Of a stretch of DNA of 64,000 nucleotides, positions 27,471 to 35,352 are shown piece after piece. How positions within the stretch are numbered: the stretch's first letter is position 1; each line of letters starts with the position of its first letter. The notes below the pieces were generated by a model. It saw only the letters and a list, made by a program, of their open reading frames with translations, made no database searches and was not told the origin of the DNA. The position numbers and the translations under genes are program-made. The DNA lies in contig CALGSZ010000158.1 of assembly GCA_937901745.1 (NCBI GenBank), forward strand, positions 1 through 64,000, given 5' to 3'. Source of the stretch: an uncultured Chloroflexota bacterium. Its GTDB lineage: Bacteria; Chloroflexota; Chloroflexia; Thermomicrobiales; UBA6265.

Positions 27471-28631
27471 TTACGAGGCTCGGCGGCTGCTGCGGTAGAG
27501 ATCGTCCAGAGCGTCGAGTGTTTCGTCGATGTCGCCGCCGTCGCGCAGGAAGGCGTTAATCAGGTCGCCGCTGCGCTCTTGGACGGGCAGGTAGCCGTTG
27601 TAGCGGGGGCGAAGGTAGGCGCGGTCGAGGCTGTCGAGCGTATCGCGGAAGAAGTCGGAGGAAGCCTCATTGACGGCGTCATCCAGCCAGGCGCTCCGGT
27701 GACCCGGCTGCCCGCCAGCGGTGAAGTAGATCGTCCGCTGGATCTCGCCGCTGGCGGCGAAGCGCGCGAAGTCGGCGGCGGCCTCGGGATGTTGGGTCCG
27801 GCTCGAGATGGCCAGGCCGGCGCCGCCCAGGATGCCGCCGCGCGACGGACCGCCGCCGACGGTCGGGACGCCGGTGAACTTGACGATGTGCGTGCGGAAG
27901 CCAGGCCGCCCGTAGTTCGAGTAGCCGAAGAGGAGCGGAATGTAGGCGATCTCGTCGGTCGTGCTCATCCGGTCGAGCGTCTTCGGCGGGTTCCAAGAAA
28001 GGGACTCCGGATGGGCGGCGGCGACCAGGGCTCGCAGCATCTGCAGCGCCTGGCGACCCATGCTCCGGCTGACGATGCAGTTGTCAGTCGCAAAGGGTTC
28101 CTCGCCGTGTGCGGTGCAGATCGAGCAGAAGCACATGATGGCGTCGGTCGGGACGAGGGGTACCGCGACGCGAGCGGTCTCCTTATCGCGCCGCATCTCG
28201 GCCGCGCGGATGACGTCGTCCCAGGTGCGGGGCAGGCCGCCAATCTGATCGAGGAGATCGGGCCGGTAGGCTGCGACGTGTCCGGCGGCGTCGGTCGCGA
28301 GTGCCCATTGATGGCCGTCATAGACGTAGCTGCGGTGGCTCGGGCCGACGCTGTTTGCCGCCTGGTCCGCGAGGAAGGCCTCATCCAGGTATTCGTCGAG
28401 GGGAAGGAGGCAGCCGTCGGCGGCGGCGAAACCGACGAATGGGTGATCGATGATGAGGAGGTCATAGCGATCGGTGAGGCGCTCGATCGGCAGATCGCCG
28501 AAATCCTTCAGGCTGCGCGTATCCCAGGTGATGCGCACCTGAGGGTTGCGTTCCATGTACGCCTCGGACGTCGCGACCATGCAATCGTGGCCGCGGGGAT
28601 GATCCCAACTAATTCCGCGTAGCTCGATCAT
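27471..28631 (-). CDS. Substrate-binding-protein-fold protein without signal peptide
   Basis: 386 residues starting directly with MIELRGISWDHPRGHDCMVA and no export signal. The body follows the family-1 binding-protein pattern: YMERNPQVRITWDTRSL, YDLLIIDHPFVGFAAADGCL, GHQWALATDAAGHVAAYRPD, GGILGGAGLAISSRTQHPEA and EIQRTIYFTAGGQPG. I have seen this W-D-H-P-R-G type of protein near CoA-transferase genes in other bacteria, where annotation is simply extracellular solute-binding protein. Here it is the last gene of the sugar/CoA directon, 129 bases after the CoA-transferase-like gene. Without a signal it may act inside the cell as a ligand sensor or accessory protein, or the true start may lie upstream, although no signal-like stretch is visible there. 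Confidence 0.75.
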   Translation of the reverse strand: MIELRGISWDHPRGHDCMVATSEAYMERNPQVRITWDTRSLKDFGDLPIERLTDRYDLLIIDHPFVGFAAADGCLLPLDEYLDEAFLADQAANSVGPSHRSYVYDGHQWALATDAAGHVAAYRPDLLDQIGGLPRTWDDVIRAAEMRRDKETARVAVPLVPTDAIMCFCSICTAHGEEPFATDNCIVSRSMGRQALQMLRALVAAAHPESLSWNPPKTLDRMSTTDEIAYIPLLFGYSNYGRPGFRTHIVKFTGVPTVGGGPSRGGILGGAGLAISSRTQHPEAAADFARFAASGEIQRTIYFTAGGQPGHRSAWLDDAVNEASSDFFRDTLDSLDRAYLRPRYNGYLPVQERSGDLINAFLRDGGDIDETLDALDDLYRSSRRAS

Positions 28632-28760
28632 CTGATCCCCTTCGTTTGCCGAAGTCCAGTAGCCAATAGCCGAGAGCGGAGATTCCTGTCGCGGCTCGTC
28701 GTGGCCGGAGGCGATGACCGGTTGGTCGTCGCGCGGGCGGCCGTGACGACGGCGTGGGAC

Positions 28761-30554
28761 TCACCGCTTAGTGCCGGTAGAGATGAGCTCGGTCACCGCC
28801 GCTTCTTCGCTCTCGATCAACGCGGAGAGCAGCGGGCCGCGCTCCTTGCCGGCGACGAATTCGAGCCGGCGCAGGCCGAGCGGATCGATTTCCTCGCGGA
28901 TGAGGCGAAGCTGCTCGTCCGTCGGCGGCTCGGTCGTCGCGACGCTCGGAGCGAGCCGGAGCGGGAAGCCGGCGGCCGCTTGGACATCGTCCACGGTGAC
29001 GCCGGGGTGGACCGAGGTTAGGGTCAGCTCGCGGGATGCCTCGTCCAGCTCGAAGACGCCGAGGTTGGTGATGAGCTTGACGTGGCCCGGCTGGTAGCCG
29101 GCGGCGATCCGCTCCTCATCGGTGAGGAGGCCACGGGCGGCGCTGATGTACTCGACGCGCTCGACGAGCGAGAGTGGCGATTGCCGTGTGAGATAGAGCA
29201 GGAAATGGCGGTGCATGTTCGCCACGTCGGCCATGCCGCCCTGGCCTGGCAGCCGGATTTTCCGACCGCTCGGCGAAGTGACCTGGATGTTGTTCGTGTT
29301 CGCGTGGCGATCGATCTGCGCCGCGCTGACGATCTCATGGGTGACGAGGCCGCGTTGGTAGTACCAATGGTAGCTCTCGTCGCCGCCGCAGTGGAAGACG
29401 GCCGTCTGGAAGTCGAGCGGCTCGGCGAGCGCCATCAGCATCGGGCGAGGCGCGACGTCGATCAGGCCGCCGTTGGATGTCATTAGCAGTAGGTTCGGCG
29501 CGTGCGTCCGCTTGGCGAGGAGGTACGCGGTCGTGGCCAGCGGCGAGACGGAGCCGACAGAGCAGACGCTCTCGTTGTCGAGCTGCCGCGCGATCCAGGC
29601 GACCATCACCTCGTCCACTGTCGCCGCGCCGGCTTCCGCTTCGCCTGTCCGGTGCTTGAGCAGCGCTGGCCCGGTGACCTTGGCAGACTCTACTTTCGCC
29701 GCGGCAGAGAGGAAGCGCTGCCGCTCCGGCTCGGGCGACTGTGGCTCCAGCGTTTCGGCGGACGTGAGCCGGTGCAGCTCGCGGTAGTCGGCGGCGTAGT
29801 AGGGGACGCAGGAAGTCGGGTAGGCGCCGAAGGGGACGTGCGCGACGGCGGTGACGAAGGATCGCCCGAGGATGAATGCACGTGGCGCGGCCGACCGCTG
29901 GAAGGTGCCGCGCGGGACGATCTCCTCAACGGTGACGAGGACGCGCCGCGCCGCGAACGCCATGCTCAGGTCGAGTCCGCGCGCGCCTTGGATCTCGACG
30001 TTGCCGTCCTCATCGGCGCGATGCGCGTGGAGGAGTAGGACATCCAGCGGCAGCGCCCGGGCCGCGCCGACCTGCTTGCCGGTGATGGGGTCCGGATACG
30101 GCGTGGCGAATCCGGAGCGTTCCACGATCTCGGAGCCGAGCGGGAGCGGGAAGGGCATGGAGGGGACGCCGTGCTGCGCGGCGTGGAAGCCCTGCATCAT
30201 GCCCAGTGCGGTCCATTCTTCCAGCTCGACGGTGCCGTCCTCGACCGCCTTCCGGAAACGGGGAGCGAGGCCGAAGACGTCGAGGCTGTTGAAGCAGAGC
30301 GCCATCTTGCGGACGGCGCCTGCCTCCAGCAGCAGCTCCAGACCGAGGCTCCCGCCCCAGGAGACGTAGTCCAGGTCCTTGACGCCGCGGGCAATGACGG
30401 CCCGGATCAGCGCGATCGGGAGGCGAGAGAAGTGGAACCCGCCGATGGCAAGGCGATCGCCGTCCCGGACGTGGGCCGCGAGATCGTCGAGGGAGACGAT
30501 GCGCGGCTGCTGGGCCGGGACGCCGACGACGGCGCTGCCGCTTGTCGCGCTCAC
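28761..30554 (-). CDS. Fused alpha-beta class I CoA-transferase-like protein (IpdAB/GctAB-type)
   Basis: 597 residues from the GTG at 30554, which overlaps the CaiB stop codon by four bases (GTGA). The N-terminal half (about 20-310) matches an alpha subunit: RLAIGGFHFSRLPIALIRA, LDYVSWGGSLGLELLLEAGA, TVELEEWTALGMMQGFHAA and LPLDVLLLHAHRADEDGNVE. The C-terminal half (about 325-597) matches a beta subunit: DEVMVAWIARQLDNESV, SVSPLATTAYLLAKRTHAPN and GVFELDEASRELTLTSVHPG. In class I transferases the beta subunit normally offers an E-x-G nucleophile after the H-A-P-N-L strand; here that place reads LLMTSNGGLID, so the Glu seems absent. An IpdAB-like CoA-thioester hydrolase is therefore as likely as a true transferase. 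Usually the two subunits are separate genes. Confidence 0.8.
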   Translation of the reverse strand: MSATSGSAVVGVPAQQPRIVSLDDLAAHVRDGDRLAIGGFHFSRLPIALIRAVIARGVKDLDYVSWGGSLGLELLLEAGAVRKMALCFNSLDVFGLAPRFRKAVEDGTVELEEWTALGMMQGFHAAQHGVPSMPFPLPLGSEIVERSGFATPYPDPITGKQVGAARALPLDVLLLHAHRADEDGNVEIQGARGLDLSMAFAARRVLVTVEEIVPRGTFQRSAAPRAFILGRSFVTAVAHVPFGAYPTSCVPYYAADYRELHRLTSAETLEPQSPEPERQRFLSAAAKVESAKVTGPALLKHRTGEAEAGAATVDEVMVAWIARQLDNESVCSVGSVSPLATTAYLLAKRTHAPNLLLMTSNGGLIDVAPRPMLMALAEPLDFQTAVFHCGGDESYHWYYQRGLVTHEIVSAAQIDRHANTNNIQVTSPSGRKIRLPGQGGMADVANMHRHFLLYLTRQSPLSLVERVEYISAARGLLTDEERIAAGYQPGHVKLITNLGVFELDEASRELTLTSVHPGVTVDDVQAAAGFPLRLAPSVATTEPPTDEQLRLIREEIDPLGLRRLEFVAGKERGPLLSALIESEEAAVTELISTGTKR

Positions 30555-31738
30555 CCCAACACGACTCCTTGCTCGCGCAGCTCCTTGATCTCTTCGTCGC
30601 TGTAGCCCGCGAACTCCCGCAGCAGCTCGGCCGTGTGCTGGCCCGCCAGTGGCGCGGGGCGCCGGATCTCTCCCGGCGTTTCGCTGAACTTGACCGGGAT
30701 GCCGATGCCGCGGACCTTGCCCGCCTTGGGATGCTCCCACTCGACGATCATCTCGTTCTCCGCGACCTGCGGATCCTTCTCGACGTCCGCGAAGGTGTTG
30801 ACCGGCGCGCACCAGATATCCTCGGCCAGCAGGATGTCGAGCCATTCCTGCGTGGTCTTGTTGATGAACGCCTTTTGGAAGTCGGCGCGGATCTCGTCGC
30901 GTCCTTCCATGACCTGTGAGGCGGTGCAGTCCTCGTAGCCGGGCACGCCGACGAGCTGCGCCAGCTTGTTGATCGGGTTCATCGCGATGGCGATGTAGCC
31001 GTCCTTGGTCTTGTAGAACCCGTACGGCGCGCCGAGATACGGGCCGGGGATGCCGCTGCGGCTGCGCTTCGGCAGTCCGCCGCCGTTGAGATAGACGCCG
31101 AACTCCTGGATGTGCAGGTTCATGATGGAGTTGAGGAGGTTGACGTCGACGCGCTGCCCTTTGCCGGTCCGCTCGCGCGCATAGAGGGCGGCGAGGATGC
31201 CATAGACGATGTGGAAGCCGGCGGTGAAGTCGGCTAGACCAACGGCGACGCCCTGCGGGGGATCGTCCTCGTTGCCGTTGAGGTACCCGACGCCAGCGAC
31301 GGCTTGGACGAGCAGGTCTTGTCCCGGCCGCTTGACGTACGGCCCGGTTTGGCCCCACCCCGCGCTGGCGCAGTAGATCAGGCGCGGGAACTGCTTGGAT
31401 AGCTCCTCGTACCCGAGACCGAGCCGCTCCATGACGCCGGGCCGGAAGTTCTCGACGACGACATCCGACTTGGCGATCAGGCGCAGCGCGACTTCTTTGC
31501 CGCGCGGGTGCTTGAGATCGAGGCAGATGCTTCGCTTATTGCGATTGAATGAGAGGAAGGAGACGCCTTCGCCTTCTAGAAAGAGATTGGCCATGCTCCA
31601 GTGGCGCATCCAGTCGCCCTTGGGCGGCTCGATCTTGATGATCTCCGCGCCCAGGTCGCCGAGCATCTGGGTAGCGAAGGGCCCCTGCGCCAGCTGGGTG
31701 AAGTCCGCGATTACGAGTCCTTCGAGTGGTCCGGACAT
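30551..31738 (-). CDS. CaiB/BaiF family (class III) CoA-transferase
   Basis: 395 residues from the ATG at 31738, chosen because AGGAGCACCTAC lies upstream and the family begins with a P-L-x-G-x-x-V-x-D motif (GPLEGLVIADFTQLAQGP). Further signatures are LGAEIIKIEPPKGDWMRHW, FLSFNRNKRSICLDLKHPRG, SDVVVENFRPGVMERLGLGY and VAVGLADFTAGFHIVYGILA, whose Asp is the expected catalytic residue. Such enzymes move CoA between carboxylic acids, for example carnitine, bile acid, formyl or itaconyl types. It overlaps the fused CoA-transferase gene and lies directly after the four-helix-bundle gene, whose stop codon overlaps its ribosome site (TGAGGAG). It may activate an acid produced by the lactonase encoded upstream. 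Confidence 0.93.
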   Translation of the reverse strand: MSGPLEGLVIADFTQLAQGPFATQMLGDLGAEIIKIEPPKGDWMRHWSMANLFLEGEGVSFLSFNRNKRSICLDLKHPRGKEVALRLIAKSDVVVENFRPGVMERLGLGYEELSKQFPRLIYCASAGWGQTGPYVKRPGQDLLVQAVAGVGYLNGNEDDPPQGVAVGLADFTAGFHIVYGILAALYARERTGKGQRVDVNLLNSIMNLHIQEFGVYLNGGGLPKRSRSGIPGPYLGAPYGFYKTKDGYIAIAMNPINKLAQLVGVPGYEDCTASQVMEGRDEIRADFQKAFINKTTQEWLDILLAEDIWCAPVNTFADVEKDPQVAENEMIVEWEHPKAGKVRGIGIPVKFSETPGEIRRPAPLAGQHTAELLREFAGYSDEEIKELREQGVVLG

Positions 31739-31749
31739 GTAGGTGCTCC

Positions 31750-32208
31750 TCATACAGAGTGCTGAGTGCTGGGTGCTGAGTGCCAAGTGGAGGACGGGGC
31801 TGAGCGGGTTGGGTGCTGAGAGTGGCGAGAAGTTTGGGTGGCGCGGCGTTGGACGGCGGCGCGGAGGCCGCCGATGACGCGGCCGGTTTCGGTTGCCTGA
31901 CCGTGAAGCCGCTGGAAGGTGGCTTCGTCGAGGAAGCCGTAATCCCAGGCGGCGTACAGCAGCGAGCGGACCTCCGCGCACGATGCCTTCGCGACCGACA
32001 GGACGTGCTCGAACTCGGCAGAGCCGTCGCGTTCGAATCCTTCCGCGATGTTGGACATGGATGACACCGCCGCGCGCCGGAGCTGACGCGCGAGGTCGGC
32101 GTCCGACCACTGCCGCCGATCGCTCGTCACCGCGTGAATGGAGCTCACGAGTTCTCTCGCTTTCTGCCAAGCGATGAGATCCTCAAACCGGTCCGTCCCA
32201 CTTGCCAC
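31750..32208 (-). CDS. Four-helix-bundle protein (23S rRNA intervening-sequence/S23 family)
   Basis: 152 residues from a GTG start. DRFEDLIAWQKARELVSSIH and the following LARQLRRAAVSSMSNIAEGF are the hallmark of the S23/IVP four-helix-bundle family, related in fold to the Avd accessory protein of diversity-generating retroelements. Family members are scattered singly in genomes and form small homo-oligomers; their function is unknown. The last 25 residues (SAPSSTWHSAPSTQHSV) are simply the translation of CTCAGCAC repeats. GTGCTGAG-type repeats lie upstream of the start in the opposite orientation. The gene sits exactly between the stop of the SDR gene and the ribosome site of the CaiB gene, as if inserted as a cassette. 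Confidence 0.85.
   Translation of the reverse strand: MASGTDRFEDLIAWQKARELVSSIHAVTSDRRQWSDADLARQLRRAAVSSMSNIAEGFERDGSAEFEHVLSVAKASCAEVRSLLYAAWDYGFLDEATFQRLHGQATETGRVIGGLRAAVQRRATQTSRHSQHPTRSAPSSTWHSAPSTQHSV
31754..31822. repeat. Left block of GTGCTGAG-type repeats
   Basis: AGAGTGCTGAGTGCT then GGGTGCTGAGTGCC at 31756-31784, and GGGTGCTGAGAGTGG at 31811-31825. On the minus strand these read as CTCAGCAC units and encode the C-terminus of the four-helix-bundle protein. They are inverted relative to the block at 32222-32273. Confidence 0.75.
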
Positions 32209-32221
32209 CCCACTCCATCAC

Positions 32222-32273
32222 TCAACACTCAGCACGTTCCTCTCAGCACTCAGCACTTGCTCCTCAGCACTCT
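32222..32273. repeat. Right block of GTGCTGAG-type repeats (inverted)
   Basis: The plus strand shows CAACACTCAGCAC, CTCAGCACTCAGCACT and CTCAGCACTCTC, so the minus strand carries at least three GTGCTGAG units. The block begins immediately after the SDR stop codon and ends about 14 bases before the four-helix-bundle start. Left and right blocks could pair to place the gene in the loop of a long hairpin. Confidence 0.75.
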
Positions 32274-33077
32274 CTATCCATTGAATAGCGGCGACAGTAG
32301 GCCGCCATCGACCCGGTAGCAGCCGCCCGTGCAGAACGAGGCTTCGTCGCTGGCGAGGAAGAGGACGAGGTTGGCCACCTCCTCCGGCCGGCCGACGCGG
32401 CCGATTGGGTGCATCTGGCCCCAGGCGCGGATCGCGCCTTCCGGATCGTCGCCGCCGAAGGTGTGGGCCGAGTGCTCCAGCATCGGCGTGCGGATGCTGC
32501 CCGGCGCGATGCAGTTGCAGCGGATGTTTTCGTGCGCGTGGTCGAGCGCGACCGTCGTCGTGAAGCTGACGACGCCGCCCTTCGAGGCCGAGTAGGCGGC
32601 GACGGTCTTCTGCGAGGCGAACGCCTGGACCGACGCGGTGTTGACGATGGCGCCGCCGCCGCGCTTCCGCATCTCCGGGATCGCGTACTTGCAGGTCAGG
32701 AACGTGCCCTTGAGGTTGACGTCGAGCTGGAAATCCCAGTCCTCTTCGGAGAGCTCCTCGACGGTGCCGTACCGCGCCACGCCGGCGTTGTTGTAGAGCA
32801 CGTCAACGCCGCCAAAGGTGCGAACGGCGGTGTCGATCAGGTTCTTGACGTCGGCGGCATTGCGAACGTCGCACTTGACGGCGACAGCCTTTCCGCCGGC
32901 TTCCTTGATCTGGCGAACCGTCTCGTTGGCATCCTCTTCGCTAACATCGCCGATGACGACGGAGCCGCCCTCCCGGGCGAAGGCGAGCGCGGCCACGCGC
33001 CCGATGCCCTTGCCGGCGCCGGTGATGACGATCACTTTGTTGACGAACCGTTGGTTGCGGTCGATGCGATCGGTCAT
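32274..33077 (-). CDS. Short-chain dehydrogenase/reductase (SDR)
   Basis: 267 residues with the classical SDR set: VIVITGAGKGIGRVAALAFA (nucleotide loop), GDVSEEDA (Asp after strand 2, favouring NAD), VLYNNAGVARYG, a Ser in IVNTASVQAFASQ, and the catalytic YSASK. The C-terminus ends with SFCTGGCYRVDGGLLSPLFN. It oxidises a secondary alcohol or hemiacetal using NAD(P). In context, between an SMP-30 lactonase and CoA enzymes, oxidation of a cyclic sugar to a lactone, or of a hydroxyacyl intermediate, is a reasonable inference. The repeat block begins directly after its TAG stop codon. Confidence 0.92.
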   Translation of the reverse strand: MTDRIDRNQRFVNKVIVITGAGKGIGRVAALAFAREGGSVVIGDVSEEDANETVRQIKEAGGKAVAVKCDVRNAADVKNLIDTAVRTFGGVDVLYNNAGVARYGTVEELSEEDWDFQLDVNLKGTFLTCKYAIPEMRKRGGGAIVNTASVQAFASQKTVAAYSASKGGVVSFTTTVALDHAHENIRCNCIAPGSIRTPMLEHSAHTFGGDDPEGAIRAWGQMHPIGRVGRPEEVANLVLFLASDEASFCTGGCYRVDGGLLSPLFNG

Positions 33078-33157
33078 GTGCCTCTCCTCGTTGAGTTACT
33101 TGCCTCCAAGCCCGCTCCCTCGCACCTTGGGGAGGGGACGCCTAGCCAAACTCCCTT

Positions 33158-33176
33158 GCCCCGGCGCGACCGGGGC
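33158..33176 (-). terminator. Short GC hairpin after the SMP-30 gene
   Basis: GCCCCGG (33158-33164) and CCGGGGC (33170-33176) form a perfect seven-pair stem with a five-base loop, eight bases after the SMP-30 stop on the minus strand. There is no U-run and the SDR gene continues on the same strand, so it is probably an internal attenuator or mRNA-stabilising hairpin. Confidence 0.45.
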
Positions 33177-33184
33177 GAATCGAC

Positions 33185-34108
33185 TCACGACGCCGCGATG
33201 CGCGGGTAGTGCAGCGGCTGGCCGGCGACCGGCATCCGGCCCTTGGCCAAGTGCCAGCGGGAGAGGCTGCCGACGACGAGCGTCTGCCGATCCTCCCCGC
33301 AGAAAGCGATGTTCGTCGGCGTCGCGAACGTCACGCTTTGCCAATCGCTCGCGAGGACGGCCAATTCACCCTCTGGCGTGAGCCGGTAGATGATGTCCGG
33401 CGTGTAGCAGCAGATGTAGAGATTGTGCTGGACATCGAAGGCCAGGCCGTCCGGCACGTGATACGGCAACTCGACGACCGTCTCGATCTCGCCGAGCGTG
33501 CCGTCCGGTTTGATCGCGCAGCGGACGACGCCGGGCAGCTGGGAGACGACGACATAGAGCCACGAGCCATTCGGATGTAACGCCATGCCGTTAGGGAAGG
33601 CCGAGAGCTCGTCGGTCAGCAGCACCGTCTCGCCGCCGGGTCTGACCAGGAAGAGGCAGCCGTCGTTGCCATTCCAGGAGCCCGAATCGGAGACGTAGAG
33701 GTTGCCCTTGGCGTCGAAGACTGGGTAGTTGGGCGTGACCATCTTCCGGTTCGGCGCGCCGTCGGAGTAGACGGACGTCTCGCCGCTCGGGGTCACGCGG
33801 ATGACGGCGTGCCTGGCCAGGTCGCAGGCGTAGACGTTGTAGTCGGCGTCGAGGCAAAGGCCGAGGGCGAAACCGCCGGTTGTGCCCAGTTGCGTGACGG
33901 AGCCGGTAGCAAGATCGACGCGATAAACCTGACCGGCCTCGCCGCTCGCGTAGAGCTCGCCCCGCGGTCCGCAGGCAACAGCCTCCGGGTGGTCGAGACC
34001 TTCGACGAACGCCGTGAACTCGGTGATGTCCATCAGGGTTTCGGCCGGGTGGCCCTGCATGATGTTCCAGATCCCGCTGGTCGATCGCGCGGCTGCGGTC
34101 TCCTTCAT
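33185..34108 (-). CDS. SMP-30/gluconolactonase/LRE-family hydrolase
   Basis: 307 residues forming a six-bladed propeller. Metal-ligand positions of the family are recognisable: Glu in HPEAVACGPRGELYA, Asn in LSAFPNGMALHPNG and Asp in HVPDGLAFDVQHNLYI. No signal peptide is evident, so the enzyme is likely cytoplasmic. Family members hydrolyse sugar lactones such as gluconolactone or xylonolactone. GAGGAGGAGGA lies directly before the ATG. Flanked by a mutarotase-like gene and an SDR, it fits the lactone-opening step of a non-phosphorylating sugar oxidation route. The actual sugar is unknown. Confidence 0.88.
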   Translation of the reverse strand: MKETAAARSTSGIWNIMQGHPAETLMDITEFTAFVEGLDHPEAVACGPRGELYASGEAGQVYRVDLATGSVTQLGTTGGFALGLCLDADYNVYACDLARHAVIRVTPSGETSVYSDGAPNRKMVTPNYPVFDAKGNLYVSDSGSWNGNDGCLFLVRPGGETVLLTDELSAFPNGMALHPNGSWLYVVVSQLPGVVRCAIKPDGTLGEIETVVELPYHVPDGLAFDVQHNLYICCYTPDIIYRLTPEGELAVLASDWQSVTFATPTNIAFCGEDRQTLVVGSLSRWHLAKGRMPVAGQPLHYPRIAAS

Positions 34109-34150
34109 TCCTCCTCCTCGTTGGTCGCGCCGGCGCGCCTGGCGGCGCCG

Positions 34151-35230
34151 CTACGCCTTGGTCACGACCGTGCCGTCCTTTTCGATGCGCTCGATGCCCT
34201 TGGCCGACTCATAGAAGACGACGCGCAGCTCGGCTTCGGCCGATTCGCCGGGCGCGAGGGTGCGGTGCGTGCCGGTCTTCTCCATCGCGGCGACGAGACC
34301 CTGGCCGGGGATGGTGGTGCCCGGCTCGATTGCCATAACGTAGACGCCCTTGTACCAGGGGAAGCCGGGTGAGGCGTTCATTTCCTGCCAGAACCAGGCG
34401 TGGGGAAACGCGGACACCGGCCAAACGAGTCCGACGCCGAACCCTAACTCGGTGTTCGTGATTCCGTACCAGGCGGTGTCGCCCTCGTAATCGGCGAAGT
34501 AGGCGAGGAGCGCCCGCGTCTCGTCCGGTCCCGGCACGCGGGAGAGATCGGTGGTGGCGCCGTCGCGCTCGGCCATCGGCCAGGCGTAGCGGGCGCCGGG
34601 GGTGACCGGGTTGCCGGGCGGCTCGTAAAGGTCGTCGGCGATCAGTGTCCGCGCGTTGGTGTCGATACGGCAGGCGCCGGAGAGGAAGGGGGCGCCGAAG
34701 GCCGGATGGTGGCCCCACATGTAGTCCATCGGCTCACCGGCCTCGTTGATGATCCGCTCCCGGAGCGTGAGGACTGGCGCGCCTTTCGTGACGCGCATCG
34801 TGCGCTCGATCCGGAACGGGCTGCGGGCGAGCCGGGTGTGGAACCGGACCTCAGCGGCGGCGTCGTCCTCCTGGACGACCTCGACTTCCCAGGCGATGAC
34901 CGAGGCTTCGCCGTGGAAATTGAGCTCGACGCCTTTGTAGACGCACGGGCCGCCGCCGCTCGGGAAGATCTCCTGCCAGCCGCCGCCGTAGGCTTCCAGC
35001 CAGGCGACCTGCGAGTTGGCGGCGGTCTCGACTCCCGCGCCTGGTCGCCGGAGTCCCCAAGGACTCTTCCAGAGGACATCGAGCCCTCGTGGCTTGTAGA
35101 TCAGCTCGTAGATGTCCGCTCCCTTGTCGGGCAGCACCGTCGCGGCGATCAGGTCGCTCTCGATCGCGATGGCGCGGTTGCCGCGAGGGAGCATGACTTC
35201 CTTGACAGAACACGGGTGCCGTTCGGTCAC
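34151..35230 (-). CDS. DUF4432/aldose 1-epimerase-like protein
   Basis: 359 residues from the GTG at 35230 (AAGGA seven to eight bases upstream). The galactose-mutarotase-like beta-sandwich is suggested by LIAATVLPDKGADIYELIYK, GGWQEIFPSGGGPCVYKG, MDYMWGHHPAFGAPFLSGA with adjacent His residues, and WFWQEMNASPGFPWYKGVYV. Proteins of the DUF4432 group and the aldose 1-epimerases share this fold and bind cyclic sugars. It probably interconverts anomers or ring forms of the imported sugar so that the dehydrogenase can act. It sits between the importer genes and the lactonase gene, consistent with early processing. Epimerase activity itself is inferred. Confidence 0.8.
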   Translation of the reverse strand: MTERHPCSVKEVMLPRGNRAIAIESDLIAATVLPDKGADIYELIYKPRGLDVLWKSPWGLRRPGAGVETAANSQVAWLEAYGGGWQEIFPSGGGPCVYKGVELNFHGEASVIAWEVEVVQEDDAAAEVRFHTRLARSPFRIERTMRVTKGAPVLTLRERIINEAGEPMDYMWGHHPAFGAPFLSGACRIDTNARTLIADDLYEPPGNPVTPGARYAWPMAERDGATTDLSRVPGPDETRALLAYFADYEGDTAWYGITNTELGFGVGLVWPVSAFPHAWFWQEMNASPGFPWYKGVYVMAIEPGTTIPGQGLVAAMEKTGTHRTLAPGESAEAELRVVFYESAKGIERIEKDGTVVTKA

Positions 35231-35352
35231 GAAGCCATCCTTTCTTCGACGCGGCGCAGGGGCGCAGAGGCCCTTGCCTCCAGGCGGCACCCTGGTGGGC
35301 GTGGGCCAGCGGGGCGACGAGCGCGATCCCGATCTCGCCCGGCCGACGCCCC

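Noticed and set aside
28650..28675. TAGCCAATAGCC-type short repeat before the CoA-transferase stop
   Set aside because: Only one and a half copies are present, too little to call a repeat element.
30555..31358. Upstream extension of the fused CoA-transferase frame
   Set aside because: It is antisense-free but out of frame with the real CaiB gene, lacks domain content, and the GTG overlapping the CaiB stop is a typical coupled start.
30551..32170. N-terminal extension of the CaiB gene through the four-helix-bundle gene
   Set aside because: The extension is the other frame of that gene and of the repeats; the internal ATG at 31738 has a good ribosome site and fits the family start.
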